From positions 59,922,820 through 59,986,819 of the forward strand of contig CM066315.1 of NCBI GenBank assembly GCA_033807775.1: a DNA stretch of 64,000 nucleotides, written 5' to 3'. A model generated the notes under the pieces. It saw nothing but the letters and a program-made list of their open reading frames with translations, made no database searches and was not told the origin of the DNA. Positions 35,736-46,555 of this stretch are shown here, piece after piece. Position 1 is the stretch's first letter; the number at the start of each line of letters is the position of its first letter. The position numbers and the translations under genes were made by a program. This DNA comes from Saussurea involucrata (Eukaryota; Streptophyta; Magnoliopsida; Asterales; Asteraceae).

Positions 35736-36030
35736 AAAGTTTGCCCACTTTGCCTGCGTTGGTCCCTCAAGAATGCCCGCGGTCCAGCTTTCCCCCCTCA
35801 AGAATGCCCGCGTGTGCAGTTTTGGTCCCTGCCCGCGTTTGACTCTCGTTGACCCCCGCGATCGCGGGCTACACGTGTCCAAAGTTTGCCCACTTTGCCC
35901 GCGTTGGTCCCTCAAGAATGCCCGCGGTCCAGCTTTCCCCCCTCAAGAATGCCCGCGTGTGCAGTTTTGGTCCCTACCCGCGTTTGACTTTCTTTGACCC
36001 CCCGCGATCGCGGGCAAAAGTGCCACGTGT
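35736..36030. repeat. 145-bp tandem duplication in MULE-1 left TIR region
   Basis: The block AAAGTTTGCCCACTTTGCC ... GCCCGCGTTTGACT is present twice with 145-bp spacing (35736 and 35881). Each copy is bordered by CGCGATCGCGGGC palindromes. GC-rich, unlike the neighbouring AT-rich DNA. Open frames here are accidental. Confidence 0.8.
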
Positions 36031-36256
36031 CGGCACAGGGTTAACCCTAAAATCCCTTTGACGAACCAAACCCTAAATTTGTTCTTCGGCCGCACTATAT
36101 AATGGGGGGGGGGGGGACCAAAAACCGGCCACTCTCATTTTTTTAATAACTCTCTCAATTTTTAATCAAACTCTCTCAATTTTCTCCCACTCTCTCAATT
36201 TTGTCGTGTGGAATACACGTTCGGGTTTTGTGAAGATGTCTCGTATTACCTCTGTG

Positions 36257-37470
36257 GTATGTTTTCCTTATGTTTTTTGTTATTTTTTGTATGTTATTTT
36301 AAGTTAAGATATATGATTTGTAGGTTGTTATAGTGTTTATAACTTATGTTTGAATATGTTATATGTTTAACATGATATGTATGGTTTTAAGTTTGAATGT
36401 GATATTTGTATGTTATAATGTGTATGTTGTTATAGTGTGTTTTTTTATAAAAAAATTGTTAAGAGTGTTTTTTTATAAAAAAATTGTTAAGAGTGTGTTA
36501 TTATAAAAAAATTGTTAAAAATGTGTTTTTTTTATAAAAACATACTCTTAACAATTTTTTTATAAAAACACACCCTTAACAATTTTTTATAAAAACAGTT
36601 TTTTTATAAAAAATTGTTAAGAGTGTGTTTTTATAAAAAATTGTTATAGTTTTATGGTTTTATGTTTGAATGTGATATTTGTATGTTATAATGTGTATGT
36701 TGTTATAGTGTGTTTTTTCATAAAAAAATTGTTAAGAGTGTTTTTTTATAAAAAAATTGTTAAGAGTGTGTTATTATAAAAAAAATTGTTAAAAATGTGT
36801 TTTTTTTATATAAAAACACACTCTTAACAATTTTTTTTATAAAAACACACTCTTAACAATTTTTTTATAAAAAAATTTTTTTTATAAAAAATTGTTAAGA
36901 ATGTGTTTTTATAAAAAATTGTTATAGTTTTATGGTTTTATGTTTGAATGTGATATTTGTATGTTATAATGTGTATGTTGTTATAGTGTGTTTTTTCATA
37001 AAAAAATTGTTAAGAGTGTTTTTTATAAAAAATTGTTAAGAGTGTGTTATTATAAAAAAATTGTTAAAAATGTGTTTTTTTTATAAAAACACACTCTTAA
37101 CAATTTTTTTATAAAAACACACCCTTAACAATTTTTTATAAAAACAGTTTTTTTTATAAAAAAATTGTTAAGAGTGTGTTTTTATAAAAAATTGTTAAGG
37201 GTGTGTTTTTATAAAAAAAACACATTTTTAACAATTTTTTTTATAAAAACACACTTTTAACAATTTTTTTTTATAAAAAACACTCTTAACAATTTTTATA
37301 TGAAAAAACACACTATAACAACATACACATTATAACATACAAATATCACATTCAAACATAAAACCATAAAACTATAACAATTTTTTTATAAAAACACACT
37401 CTTAACAATTTTTTATAAAAAAACTGTTTTTATAAAAAAATTGTTAAGAATGTGTTTTTTAAGAATGACA
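36257..37470. repeat. Foldback array in MULE-1 (TTATAAAAAAATTGTTAAGAG)
   Basis: A run of direct and inverted copies of TTTTTATAAAAAAATTGTTA in which CTCTTAACAATTTTTTTATA alternates with its complement. A 275-bp unit starting near GTTTGAATGTGATATTTGTA repeats at 36391, 36664 and 36940 and appears inverted at about 37310-37370. The array can fold into long AT hairpins. It lies within the predicted first intron of the Ulp1-type gene. Confidence 0.85.
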
Positions 37471-37568
37471 ACTTAGGTCCCTACGGTTTTAAGAATGACA
37501 ACTTAGGTCCCTAAACTTTTAAGAATGCCAATTAGGTCCTAAACTTTTAAGAATGACAACTAGGGTTC
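37463..37568. repeat. Short repeat AAGAATGACAACTTAGGTCC
   Basis: Four adjacent, slightly diverged copies of about 29 bp (AAGAATGACAACTTAGGTCC followed by CTA and a T-rich end). Non-coding. Confidence 0.8.
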
Positions 37569-37573
37569 CTAAA

Positions 37574-38062
37574 CCGCACTTTATCTATATATAACAATAT
37601 GATACGTTGAAATAAAATAAACCGCACTTTATCTATATATAACACTATTATACGTTGAAATAAAATACCACCGCACTTTATCTATATATAACAATATGAT
37701 ACGTTGAAATAAAATAAACCGCACTTTATCTATATATAACACTATTATAAGTTGAAATAAAATACCACCGCACTTTATCTATATATAACAATATGATACG
37801 TTGAAATAAAATAAACCGCACTTTATCTATATATAACACTATTATACGTTGAAATAAAATATCACCGCACTTTATCTATATATAACAATATGATACGTTG
37901 AAATAAAATAAACCGCACTTTATCTATATCTAACACTATTATACGTTGAAATAAAATACCACCACACTTTATCTATATATAACACTATTATACGTTGAAA
38001 TAAAATACCACCGCACTTTATCTATATATAACAATATGATACGTTGAAATAAAATAAACCGC
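37574..38062. repeat. 48/49-bp satellite, dimer of 97 bp
   Basis: About ten copies of a unit starting CCGCACTTTATCTATATATA and containing TACGTTGAAATAAAATA. The two monomer types alternate (AACAATATGA or AACACTATTA), giving a 97-bp higher-order period. Starts are at 37574, 37622, 37671, 37719 and on. Copies are highly alike, so expansion was recent. Confidence 0.9.
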
Positions 38063-39683
38063 AACATCTATATAAAATAAAATAAACCACAACATCTATA
38101 TATAACACTAACTATAACATCTGTGAATGACTATGTAGAAGGATTTCTTTAACATCGACTTGACGCTAAGGTGCAAAGTTTCCTACATCGAGGAATTAGG
38201 AGCGCTCTTTAGGGGATTAGGTGATCGCGCGAATACCCTTGAGACCATCTATAGAGGGACACCGTTCGGGCCATGGATGGATGTGTCTTACTCTGGTGGC
38301 GACCCTACGCTAGTACACATGTTTCTACAGTTGGAGGTCGAGGACGCCAACGCTGAGCCGGAGGAGATGCATTTTGATTTCTTCGGCTCTCAATTGCATT
38401 TTGGGCATCGTGAGTTCTGTCTAATTACAGGACTACGTTTTGGAGAGGCTCCCCCCTTCCTCCCTTAGAAGACTACTCCTTCGTTCCTAGGGTTTGGGGC
38501 ATTTCAGCATCTCGTTTGAAGCTGCAGGCAGCCCGGGACATGATGAAAGAGGGCCTTAGTGCCCTAATCGACGACGATGCTGTCCGTGTATGCTTGGTGG
38601 TGATCGTGGATATGGGCTTCCTGGGCCGTGAGTATAGCCAGTATGCTTCCGAGACGGTCCTTAGGGCCGTCGAGGACCTTGAGCTGTTTAACAGCTACCC
38701 GTGGGGTAGCCATATCTGGACACATTGCTACTCTATTCTGCACCGAGCCATAGCCAGACGCGTTGATCGACATGCAAAGATGAATCTTTGTGGTTTTACA
38801 TACGCCTTCAAGGTTAGATACGTAGTATAACAATTGTTAATAATACATACAAACTGTTTGGCTTTTCTTTTTACGTACTTGCTCTTCTTGTCTAATTCCA
38901 GATATGGATCTTGGAGATGTTTCCCGCATCAATCTGATATTTCGTCAAGCGCGACGATCGAGTACTTAGGGGAACCCGTTGGGACAAGCGTGTTACCCTA
39001 AGTAGGTCGCTTTGGTTTCAGTTCTTCAATGCGTCTAGAAATGTAAGTTCTTTTACTATGTTTACAATTTGCATACGTTAGTCCCGCTTATTAATTTCTT
39101 TTATGTTTTATCATATATTTAGCAACCACTCTTGCCTTTCGATCGCCTTGTGCCTACTGTCGACGAGATGGGCACAGATTGGTACAGAGACAGCGTGGAC
39201 TTTATTGACGCAGAGGCGGAAAGGGCTCGACGTCCCCCTACTTCCGAAGATGAGGAAGACGACGACAGGCCCCCTTCCGGTGGATACCAGCCGCCCCCTT
39301 CCTCCTCCTACCAGCCGGCCCGTTCCTCCTCCTACCAGCCGGCCCGTTCCTCCTCCTACCAGCCGCCCCATTCCTCCTCCTACAATCCATATGAGGCGGC
39401 CCCTTCCTACGAGCCACAGCGTGGCTCTCATGAGCACCTGTGGGACTACGTCCACGGGCCGCTAGAGTCACGTGTACAGCTTCTGGAGGGATTCTACAGA
39501 CAGTTTAGCGCTGTCAATGTTAGTGTTTAACTTAATTTGTTGGCCACGTTTATTTAGTTTGTATATTAATATTACGTTCTAAATTTGTTTTAGCTGTCGA
39601 GTACGACACCGATCCCCGCTCCGTTCGGACAGGGGGCACAGGCGACGTTTGCCACCACATCCTATCCGTCATTCCCTGAAAAT

Positions 39684-40064
39684 GTAAGTGACATTGAGTA
39701 ACCATTATAGTTATATGTTTGTTCCTAAGTTTGTAACTCTTATAATGATCAATGTCACGCAGGCCGGGATGTCGGGGGCCGGGATGTCCCAAACGCCGTT
39801 CACCACCACATCCTATTCTACTATCCCGGAGAGTGTAAGTGACACTGAGTAACCATTATAGTTATATGTTTGTTCCTAATTTTGTAACTATTTTAATGAT
39901 CAATGTCACGCAGGCCGGGATGTCGGGGGCCGGGATGTCCCAAACGCCGTTCGTGGCCACATCCTATTCTACTATCCCGGAGAGTGTAAGTGACACTGAG
40001 TAACCATTATAGTTATATGTTTGTTCCTAATTTTGTAACTATTTTAATGATCAATGTCACGCAG
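39684..40064 (+). repeat. 151-bp exon-intron tandem triplication
   Basis: The unit GCCGGGATGTCGGGGGC plus its intron repeats at 39763, 39914 and 40065, exactly 151 bp apart. Exon length is 72 bp in the first two copies, so each added copy keeps the reading frame. Introns are almost identical, so the duplication is recent. Confidence 0.9.
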
Positions 40065-41363
40065 GCCGGGATGTCGGGGGCATACACAAACATCTTTGGC
40101 GGTTCGGCCGATGACTATTACAGGCCGGAAATGCATACTGTAAGTTATTTTGGTAGTTTTGGTTTAATTGTGAACATTTCCTAAATTGTACTTAAAACAT
40201 TGAGTAACGTAATTTTCAGACGGGGTCTCCTATTATCCAGGATCACTTCTCGGAGCACTTCTCGGAGCCTGACGATGACTCGATGGATGTTGTAGATCCA
40301 CCACCACAGGTGACCCCGCTCCCTCAAAAGCGGTCGCATAAAATTTCACAATGGTTTCGTCACCCGTTTGGCCAACAAGGATCTACGACACCACCGGCCG
40401 CTAAAAAACAAGCAAAGAAAGCGGGGGGAAATAAGGGAGGAAAGAAAAAGGGAAAGGTCCCTTCACCGGAGCCTCAACCGGCATCAGAAATATTGAGGAT
40501 GTGTCGGACTGGTCGCCTCTCCCCCATGATATTCGTCCCTTACTTGAGCATGGAAATCACCCCCCGCTTTTTCCAAGTATTGCTGGCGGATGACCCTTTG
40601 GAGTCTGAGTTACAGGATGTGGTTAGTATGAAGTTTAACTATAGTCATATAATCAAATATATTTATAATACATGTCTAACCATCTATTTTTTATATATAG
40701 CACATCGATTGTTGGGTCTCGCTGCTGCAAAGACATCGTGGAACAGACACGAGGTGGACCATAATGTATAGTATTTTCTTTCCCTACCCGTTGCCCCCCC
40801 CCCCCCATCAAGGTCCCGCCTCCGTGGCCAACTCATGCAACGACGTGGAAGGGGTTTCTTGGGCTCTCCTCGATGTGGTATGTAAATCGTTTTACTCTTA
40901 TTTTATTTAAGTTGTTTTGTTGCTAACTAAGTTGTCTAATATTGTAATATTTCAGGTGTACATCCCAATATGCATTCATCCCAAACATTGGCTGCTCGGA
41001 GTGTTTGAGCTTGACGCTATGACCATGACCATATATGACAGCGATAGTGCCAGTCTCTTCAGAGACCAATTGGAAGACCAGATGAGAATGTTTAAAGATG
41101 TGCTATTTGACTTCTTTTGTCGGGTCAAGGACACGAGGCGTCGCGATATGTCAGAGCTCTTTCGCCATAAGTTCGCCAAGAATACACCCCAGCAGGGCGG
41201 GATGAATGCGGATTGCGGTGTCTGGGTATGTCGTAATGCCAGCATCTTGATAAATAACGATGTGGTATTTGTACACCCTGACCAGACCGAGGTCGAGGCC
41301 AAGGCATTTCGCATACATATGGCGGAGTCCATTTATGCGCATTGTCAAATAAATCAAACTTAG

Positions 41364-42070
41364 GTTGTTTATGTAACATTAAATAATTGTTATTTTTAGT
41401 ATTAACTTATTTTGTTAAAGTATTGTGATTGACTTACTGTTACTTCATTTGGTTTTTGCTAATTTCATCCATTTACTCAACTTTGAGTATCGATATCTCT
41501 TTCACACATACTCTATTTTGGACGCATTATATATCATTTCGAAGATCTCATATAGAAGAACATAAACCTACTAAAAGTTAGTTATATATAACACATATAT
41601 ATAAATTTAAATGCGTCCAAAGTTTAGTAAAACTCATATTTCCAACACCTAGTAAGTAGGTTTATGAAACTTGCGATAATCCTAATACAGAGATTATTGG
41701 GGTATTGGTTCTTGTTGTCTGGAAGTGATTCATATGATGCAAAAATTGGTATCATGTAATGTAGAACAATATCTATATTATAGAAACTTGCATTTGATAG
41801 TACCATATAAATCTGATCTAAATTCTCATTAATTAGCTATGTAGTGTATAACTGTATATGATATATATTAAAATATATAAATCCAAAAAAATTCAAGATT
41901 GGGCTCATTTCGAACGTATCGAAGAGACGATTATAATGGTGTAATTTGTTAAAATTAAAACGTATTTTTTTAACGTATTTTAGTTAATAAACGATTATAT
42001 GTGTTAAATGTAAAATTAAAATAATGAAAGTAAAAGGTATAAAGTAAATTTAGTAAATAAGTATAGGGGT
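41364..42070. other. 3' region of the Ulp1-type gene in MULE-1
   Basis: AT-rich, no gene. It should contain the polyadenylation region, followed by the right TIR-proximal sequence from about 42070. Confidence 0.5.
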
Positions 42071-42410
42071 TGAAAGTGTAACATTCCAATTCAAATTCAT
42101 CAAATTGGACGAAAGCGGGGTGAACAGTGTCAAACGCGGGTGAATTTTTCATAAATGGTCCCTGAAATTTTTCAAAAATGGTCCCTTGCAATTGAAAAGT
42201 CACAAAATAATCCCATCGCGGGATTCCTTCGCGATCGCGGGATGCCATTTTTCAAAAATGGTCCCTGCAAGTTTAAAAAAGTGTCAGAAATGGTCCCTGG
42301 CCCGCGATCGCGGGCTCCCATCGCGGAAAAAGGGTATTTTGCAAAGTGGGAGAGATTTAGGGTATTTCGGTAACAGTTGGTCAAACTTGGGGTATTTTAA
42401 TTAATTTCCC

Positions 42411-42911
42411 TATTATATTCAAGTCTCATGTGAATATTAACATATATACATATTATATTCAAGTATGTAAATAAAAATATACATACATCTATGTAATTTC
42501 ATTTATATAAAAGAGTTTATAATTATTTTAATTATATATGCATATATATATATATATTCAATAAAAAATAGAGTCATGTCAAATAAAAGAATTAAAAAAA
42601 ATATTGGGTATAACCAACAACAATGAATAGTCTAATTAAAAGATGTTTTGATGATAAATACATCAATAAAAAAAGTAAAAATTTGACACAAAGAAAACTT
42701 GGATTGAGATGCTTATAAATTTGATAAAGTACAAAAAACATAAAAAACAGAGATGAGGATCCACATTTAGCGTACTTGAACCGGACAACTTTCTTTCGAA
42801 CTCCAATATATATTTATTCTCTCAACCTATAAAAACAACAAAAATAAAAAGTAAATCAAAATTCTCACGAAATTGTAAAGCCTCAAAGGATCCATACTCC
42901 AATTCCTTCTT
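42411..42911. other. AT-rich Helitron interior right of MULE-1
   Basis: No gene seen. The sequence resembles parts of 35340-35590 (TATTCAAGT; GAGTCATGT..AAATAAAAGAA), suggesting that MULE-1 landed in or next to a local duplication. Confidence 0.45.
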
Positions 42912-43951
42912 ATCTATACTACCTTAATATTGGTTTACACCAAAAGTCTTAATTACAAATGTCTAAGCAAGAGGTACAACAAATTAAAGCACAAAACTTA
43001 AAAAACTCTTAATTACAAGTGTTTGTGCTTCATGTACATCTATACTACCTTAATATTGATTTACACCAAAAGTCTTAATTACAAATGTCTAAGCAAGAGG
43101 TACAACAAATTAAAGCACAAAACTTAAAAAACTCTTAATTACAAGTGTTTGTGCTTCATGTACAAGTGAGAAATACATGCATCTCTTAGTTACAACTCAC
43201 ACATCACAATGTACAACTAATTAATGCATTAACTTTGACACACACACCCCCACCCCCACCCCCAACCACGGAATAGGAACTTGCCATGCTTTCTTTCTTG
43301 AAAGAAAGGTTTTTTCATCCATTCTCAGCTTTTCACTGTGCAAAAAAGCATGCTTTCTTCTTGAGAGTTTTCTTCACAGTGACATTAACCCACCACTATC
43401 AATGTTTGCCTAAATAAGATAAGGTTGTCTTCCCAAAACATTTTTACACTCCAGCTTTTGGAGGAAGTTCGGGTTTCAAGTAAATTTAAATTCAATCTAT
43501 ACTACCTTAATATTGGTTTACACCAAAAGTCTTAATTACAAATGTCTAAGCAAGAGGTACAACAAATTAAAGCACAAAACTTAAAAAACTCTTAATTACA
43601 AGTGTTTGTGCTTCATGTACAAGTGAGAAATACATGCATCTCTTAGTTACAACTCACACAGCACAATGTACAACTAATTAATGCATTAACTTTGACACAC
43701 ACACACCCACCCCCACCCCCAACCACGGAATAGGAACTTGCCATGCTTTCTTTCTTGAAAGAAAGGTTTTTTCATCCATTCTCAGCTTTTCACTGTGCAA
43801 AAAAGCATGCTTTCTTCTTGAGAGTTTTCTTCACAGTGACATTAACCCACCACTATCAATGTTTGCCTAAATAAGATAAGGTTGTCTTCCCAAAACATTT
43901 TTACACTCCATCTTTTGGAGGAAGTTCGGGTTTCAAGTAAATTTAAATTCA
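42912..43951. repeat. 457-bp tandem duplication plus partial third copy
   Basis: Units begin ATCTATACTACCTTAATATT. Full copies are 43038-43494 and 43495-43951. A shorter first copy of 126 bp is at 42912-43037. The full copies differ at only a handful of bases. Each contains a CCCCCAC run and TTGAGAGTTTTCTTCACAG. Non-coding as far as I can tell. Confidence 0.88.
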
Positions 43952-45247
43952 AATATACAAAATCTTTAAATTTCCAATTTGGACTATATACTCTCGGTGA
44001 CATTTCATCACAGTTTTTGAATTTCAAACCATGTTTTGCTCTCTCTTATATAGATTCAGAGTTTTCATTTCTCTTTGTAATTTGATTGTTTCCTTTGTTC
44101 TTCCAGGTGTTAATGCGCCATACACATGGCGTTTTTCTCTTGTAGTGACATTGGTCTTTGGAAGCATGCATCTTTTTTAACGGTGGCCAAAGCTACATGT
44201 AAGTTCACTTTCTTTAGTTTCTTATTATCACTCATTAATCTGAAAATTTATAATTCTGTGTGGGTTTTGTGTTTGAGTAAATCAGAATCTTTGAAGCTTT
44301 TTTTTTTAAGTTCAAAATGTAGTCTCGATCCTTATTTCTTTATGTTTGTAGAAGCCAAAGACAGTAGTCTTGGTAAGTAACATGTTTGCTCATTGTCCAG
44401 GGAAAAGACAATTTTGTCAATACCTTATGAGGCCAAATGGAATCAAGTTTTTGATATTCATGATTTCTTGTGCAAGACCATGGAATACAATATGTTCATT
44501 ATCTTTGATTGACTTCTTGAGCAGTACAAGGAGCATTTTCATTAACTTTTAAATCTCGCTCGGTTTATTTTGAGCAGTGCATATTCATTCTTCTTTATGT
44601 TGTAAACTTTTTAAATAGGAAGTCCTTGTTTATGATACACATATTCTTCTTTATGCACTGCAGGTGTTTTGTTCTTTCAGGTGAGATGATAGGTTTCCTT
44701 AGTTGCTGTGATAAGTTGAAGTTGTTGGAAACCACTCAGATTTTCTACGAGAGTTGTGTGGTTGCTTCATGTGGTGTTCATAAAAGATTCGTTGAAGGAT
44801 ATTATTGTAATTAATTTGGCTCTTTCCATTGGTTACTTCAAAGTATTTGTGTGATTTGTTTTGATAATAACTTTCTGTTTGGTGTGTATGATGTTGGATC
44901 TTTAAGGTAATCAAATTGAATTCAATTTCTTGCATGTCAGCAAGTGTGAAGGAGACAAATATAATGGAAAAGAAAAACAAAAAACAACAATTTACCGACT
45001 CAATTACTTTATCGATGAACATAACAAGGACAGAGAATCGTACCCATTAAAAAAAAAGACAAAGACTGATAGTCATACCCGATAAGCGTTTACCATGATA
45101 CAAATGTTTACTGTCAATCACTTTTGATGGCAAAGAATGTTACCCCATAAGGTAAGCAAGAGTTGTGACTCTTACCGATAAAGGTGTAAAATTGTCATTT
45201 TTGTTATTCATCCGTTTCAGTAAACACATCAAACAAACAATAATTTA
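43952..45247 (+). other. Region with exon-like fragments, possible gene capture
   Basis: Several plausible splice signals surround short open pieces: TTCTTCCAG|GTGTTAATG (44106), CTACAT|GTAAGTTCAC (44199), TTTGTAG|AAGCC (44350) with TCTTG|GTAAGT (44373), and CTGCAG|GTGTTTTG (44664). I do not recognise a protein. Helitrons often carry captured gene pieces, so this is a candidate but weakly supported. Confidence 0.3.
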
Positions 45248-45566
45248 GGGGTCATTTACCAAACAGTTACTCGGGTAAGTGTTTACCAAGTCATATTACC
45301 TACCGGATTAATATGGCAAGGACCAAAAAATCTTACCCAGTAAGATCAAGTGCAAGGACCGAGTCTTACCCAGTAAGAGCAAGTGCAAGGACCGAGAGTC
45401 TTACCCGGTAAGTGTGGATGACGACTCTTACCATGGTTAGAGCTTACCGGATGAATTGTTGCATACGAAACCGATTTGGTGGACTAAAATCTTACCCGGT
45501 AAGGAAGAGATAGTGTTAAATTTACTCGTAAGCGCTTACCCGGATAAACGTTTGGTAAACGGCCAC
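45248..45566. mobile_element. Small TIR MITE, Harbinger-like
   Basis: 319 bp. The ends GGGGTCATTTACCAAAC and GTGGCCGTTTACCAAAC (reversed) are flanked by TTA on both sides (45245-45247 and 45567-45569). The interior repeats the semi-palindrome CTTACCCGGTAAG several times. No coding capacity. Confidence 0.78.
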
Positions 45567-46004
45567 TTAGTTTATTCATACATAACTAAATGAAAACAAC
45601 AACCAAACATCCCTTAAAAATCAATATTTAGGACTTATAGTTACTAACGTCTATATTTAGGGAAGTTGGTTAAAAATCAATATTCTAATTTGGGTTTTCA
45701 TTATTTGAGTGTGTCATGGAAGTTTATATTGGTATCATGACTTGTAAACATATTTTAGTTTTATTCTTCCATATTCTAATTCGATGTATGTATTTCGTAA
45801 AGCTTTACATTTAAACTCCATAAAACGATAAACACATTTAAATATAGGATAACCATTGGGCTCTATATAGAATAACCTGCCGGCCCGCCCATGTGGAAAC
45901 CCCGAAACCACATGTGAGGAGGATTATTAAAGATGACCAAACGACAAAGGCTAGCGGAGGAGTTCAAGCTCGTCTCCCGCGAAATTCGAACTTAAGCAAA
46001 GTCG

Positions 46005-46038
46005 CTCTCCCCGGTGCATTGCACGGGCACACTGCTAG
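46005..46038 (+). mobile_element. Possible 3' end of a plus-strand Helitron
   Basis: The sequence CCGGTGCATTGCACGGG forms a short hairpin, followed 7 bp later by CTAG (46035-46038) and then T. This is the layout of a Helitron 3' end. Its 5' end was not located. Confidence 0.5.
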
Positions 46039-46555
46039 TATATAGATAAACACGTATATATGTCGTAGATGAACAAATTGAGAGTTGTATCGGTTTACCC
46101 GATTAAACTCATGTGTATGTATGCTTCTCTTTGTCAATGGGGGTAATTGGTAAGGAAATAGAGAGAAATGGATTGAGGGATGGAGAGATCGTTTAGAATA
46201 AAAACAACCATAAACAAAGTGAAAAACTTAAAAAGAAAACATGAATCAAAATGAAGAAATCAATGAATGAATAGAATAAAAATGTTAGAGGTTATGGATG
46301 TATTAATTGGTTGAGAAAGTAAAAACGTTTTGAGGAAAGTGAAGGGTTTGGAGGTAAAAAGTTAATGAAAGTGGTTGTAGAATTACCAAAATGACCTAAT
46401 TGCAATAAAAAAATACATTTGCTCATATAGGGGCATAGAAGTCCTTAACATAATTATTATATAAAAAATTCAAAAAAAAAGAGAAAATTTTTAGCTATGA
46501 ATACTACTCTAAGAAGGTGCCACCTCATTCTTGGTGGATCTTCCTTTTATATATA
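46039..46555 (-). mobile_element. 5' terminal part of Helitron HA
   Basis: The minus strand runs from TATATATAAAAGGAAGATCC (46555 downwards) into a region similar to the 5' end of H2 (both share CATATAGGGGC and the AAGGTGCCACCTCATTC block on the plus strand). It is non-coding. Its six terminal bases TCTATA are found beyond H2, at 48830-48835. Confidence 0.65.

Larger units (their letters stand above)
36236..41363 (+). pseudogene. DUF1985/Ulp1-type protease gene carried by MULE-1, two lesions
   Basis: Predicted exons, all phase 0 with GT-AG sites: 36236-36256, 38139-38812, 38902-39042, 39123-39518, 39594-39683, 39763-39834, 39914-39985, 40065-40139, 40220-40621, 40701-40877, 40956-41363 (about 842 residues). 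Exon 2 resembles the plant transposon-associated DUF1985 region. Exon 4 has repeated SSSYQPAR-like units. Exons 6-8 are 151-bp-spaced duplicates. The last two exons encode a C48 (Ulp1) cysteine protease domain with HIDCW, KHWLLGVFE (His), YDSDS (Asp) and GMNADCGVWVC (Gln/Cys region). Lesions: a probable one-base loss at a C run (38451-38456) and TGA at 38935-38937. SUMO protease-like activity is a family inference. Exon 1 is the least certain. Confidence 0.72.
35605..42410 (+). mobile_element. MULE-1, Mutator-like element carrying a Ulp1-type gene
   Basis: The TIRs start GGGAAATTAATTAAAATACC on both ends and include the CCCGCGATCGCGGG palindrome, as in MULE-2. The flank TATTATATT occurs on both sides (35594-35602 and 42411-42419), within an 11-bp TSD with one mismatch. 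The element is 6.8 kb. No transposase motif was found. It carries one spliced plus-strand gene (36236-41363) and several repeat arrays. Ulp1-bearing MULEs are known as Kaonashi-type elements. Confidence 0.88.

Noticed and set aside
35625..36061. GC-rich open frames in the MULE-1 TIR region
   Set aside because: They translate a duplicated 145-bp non-coding TIR segment and match no domain.
45870..46020. Possible SINE or tRNA-like sequence (TTCGAACTTAAGC box)
   Set aside because: Only a weak B-box-like match. No A box, no poly-A tail and no TSD could be placed. The hairpin with CTAG fits a Helitron end better.
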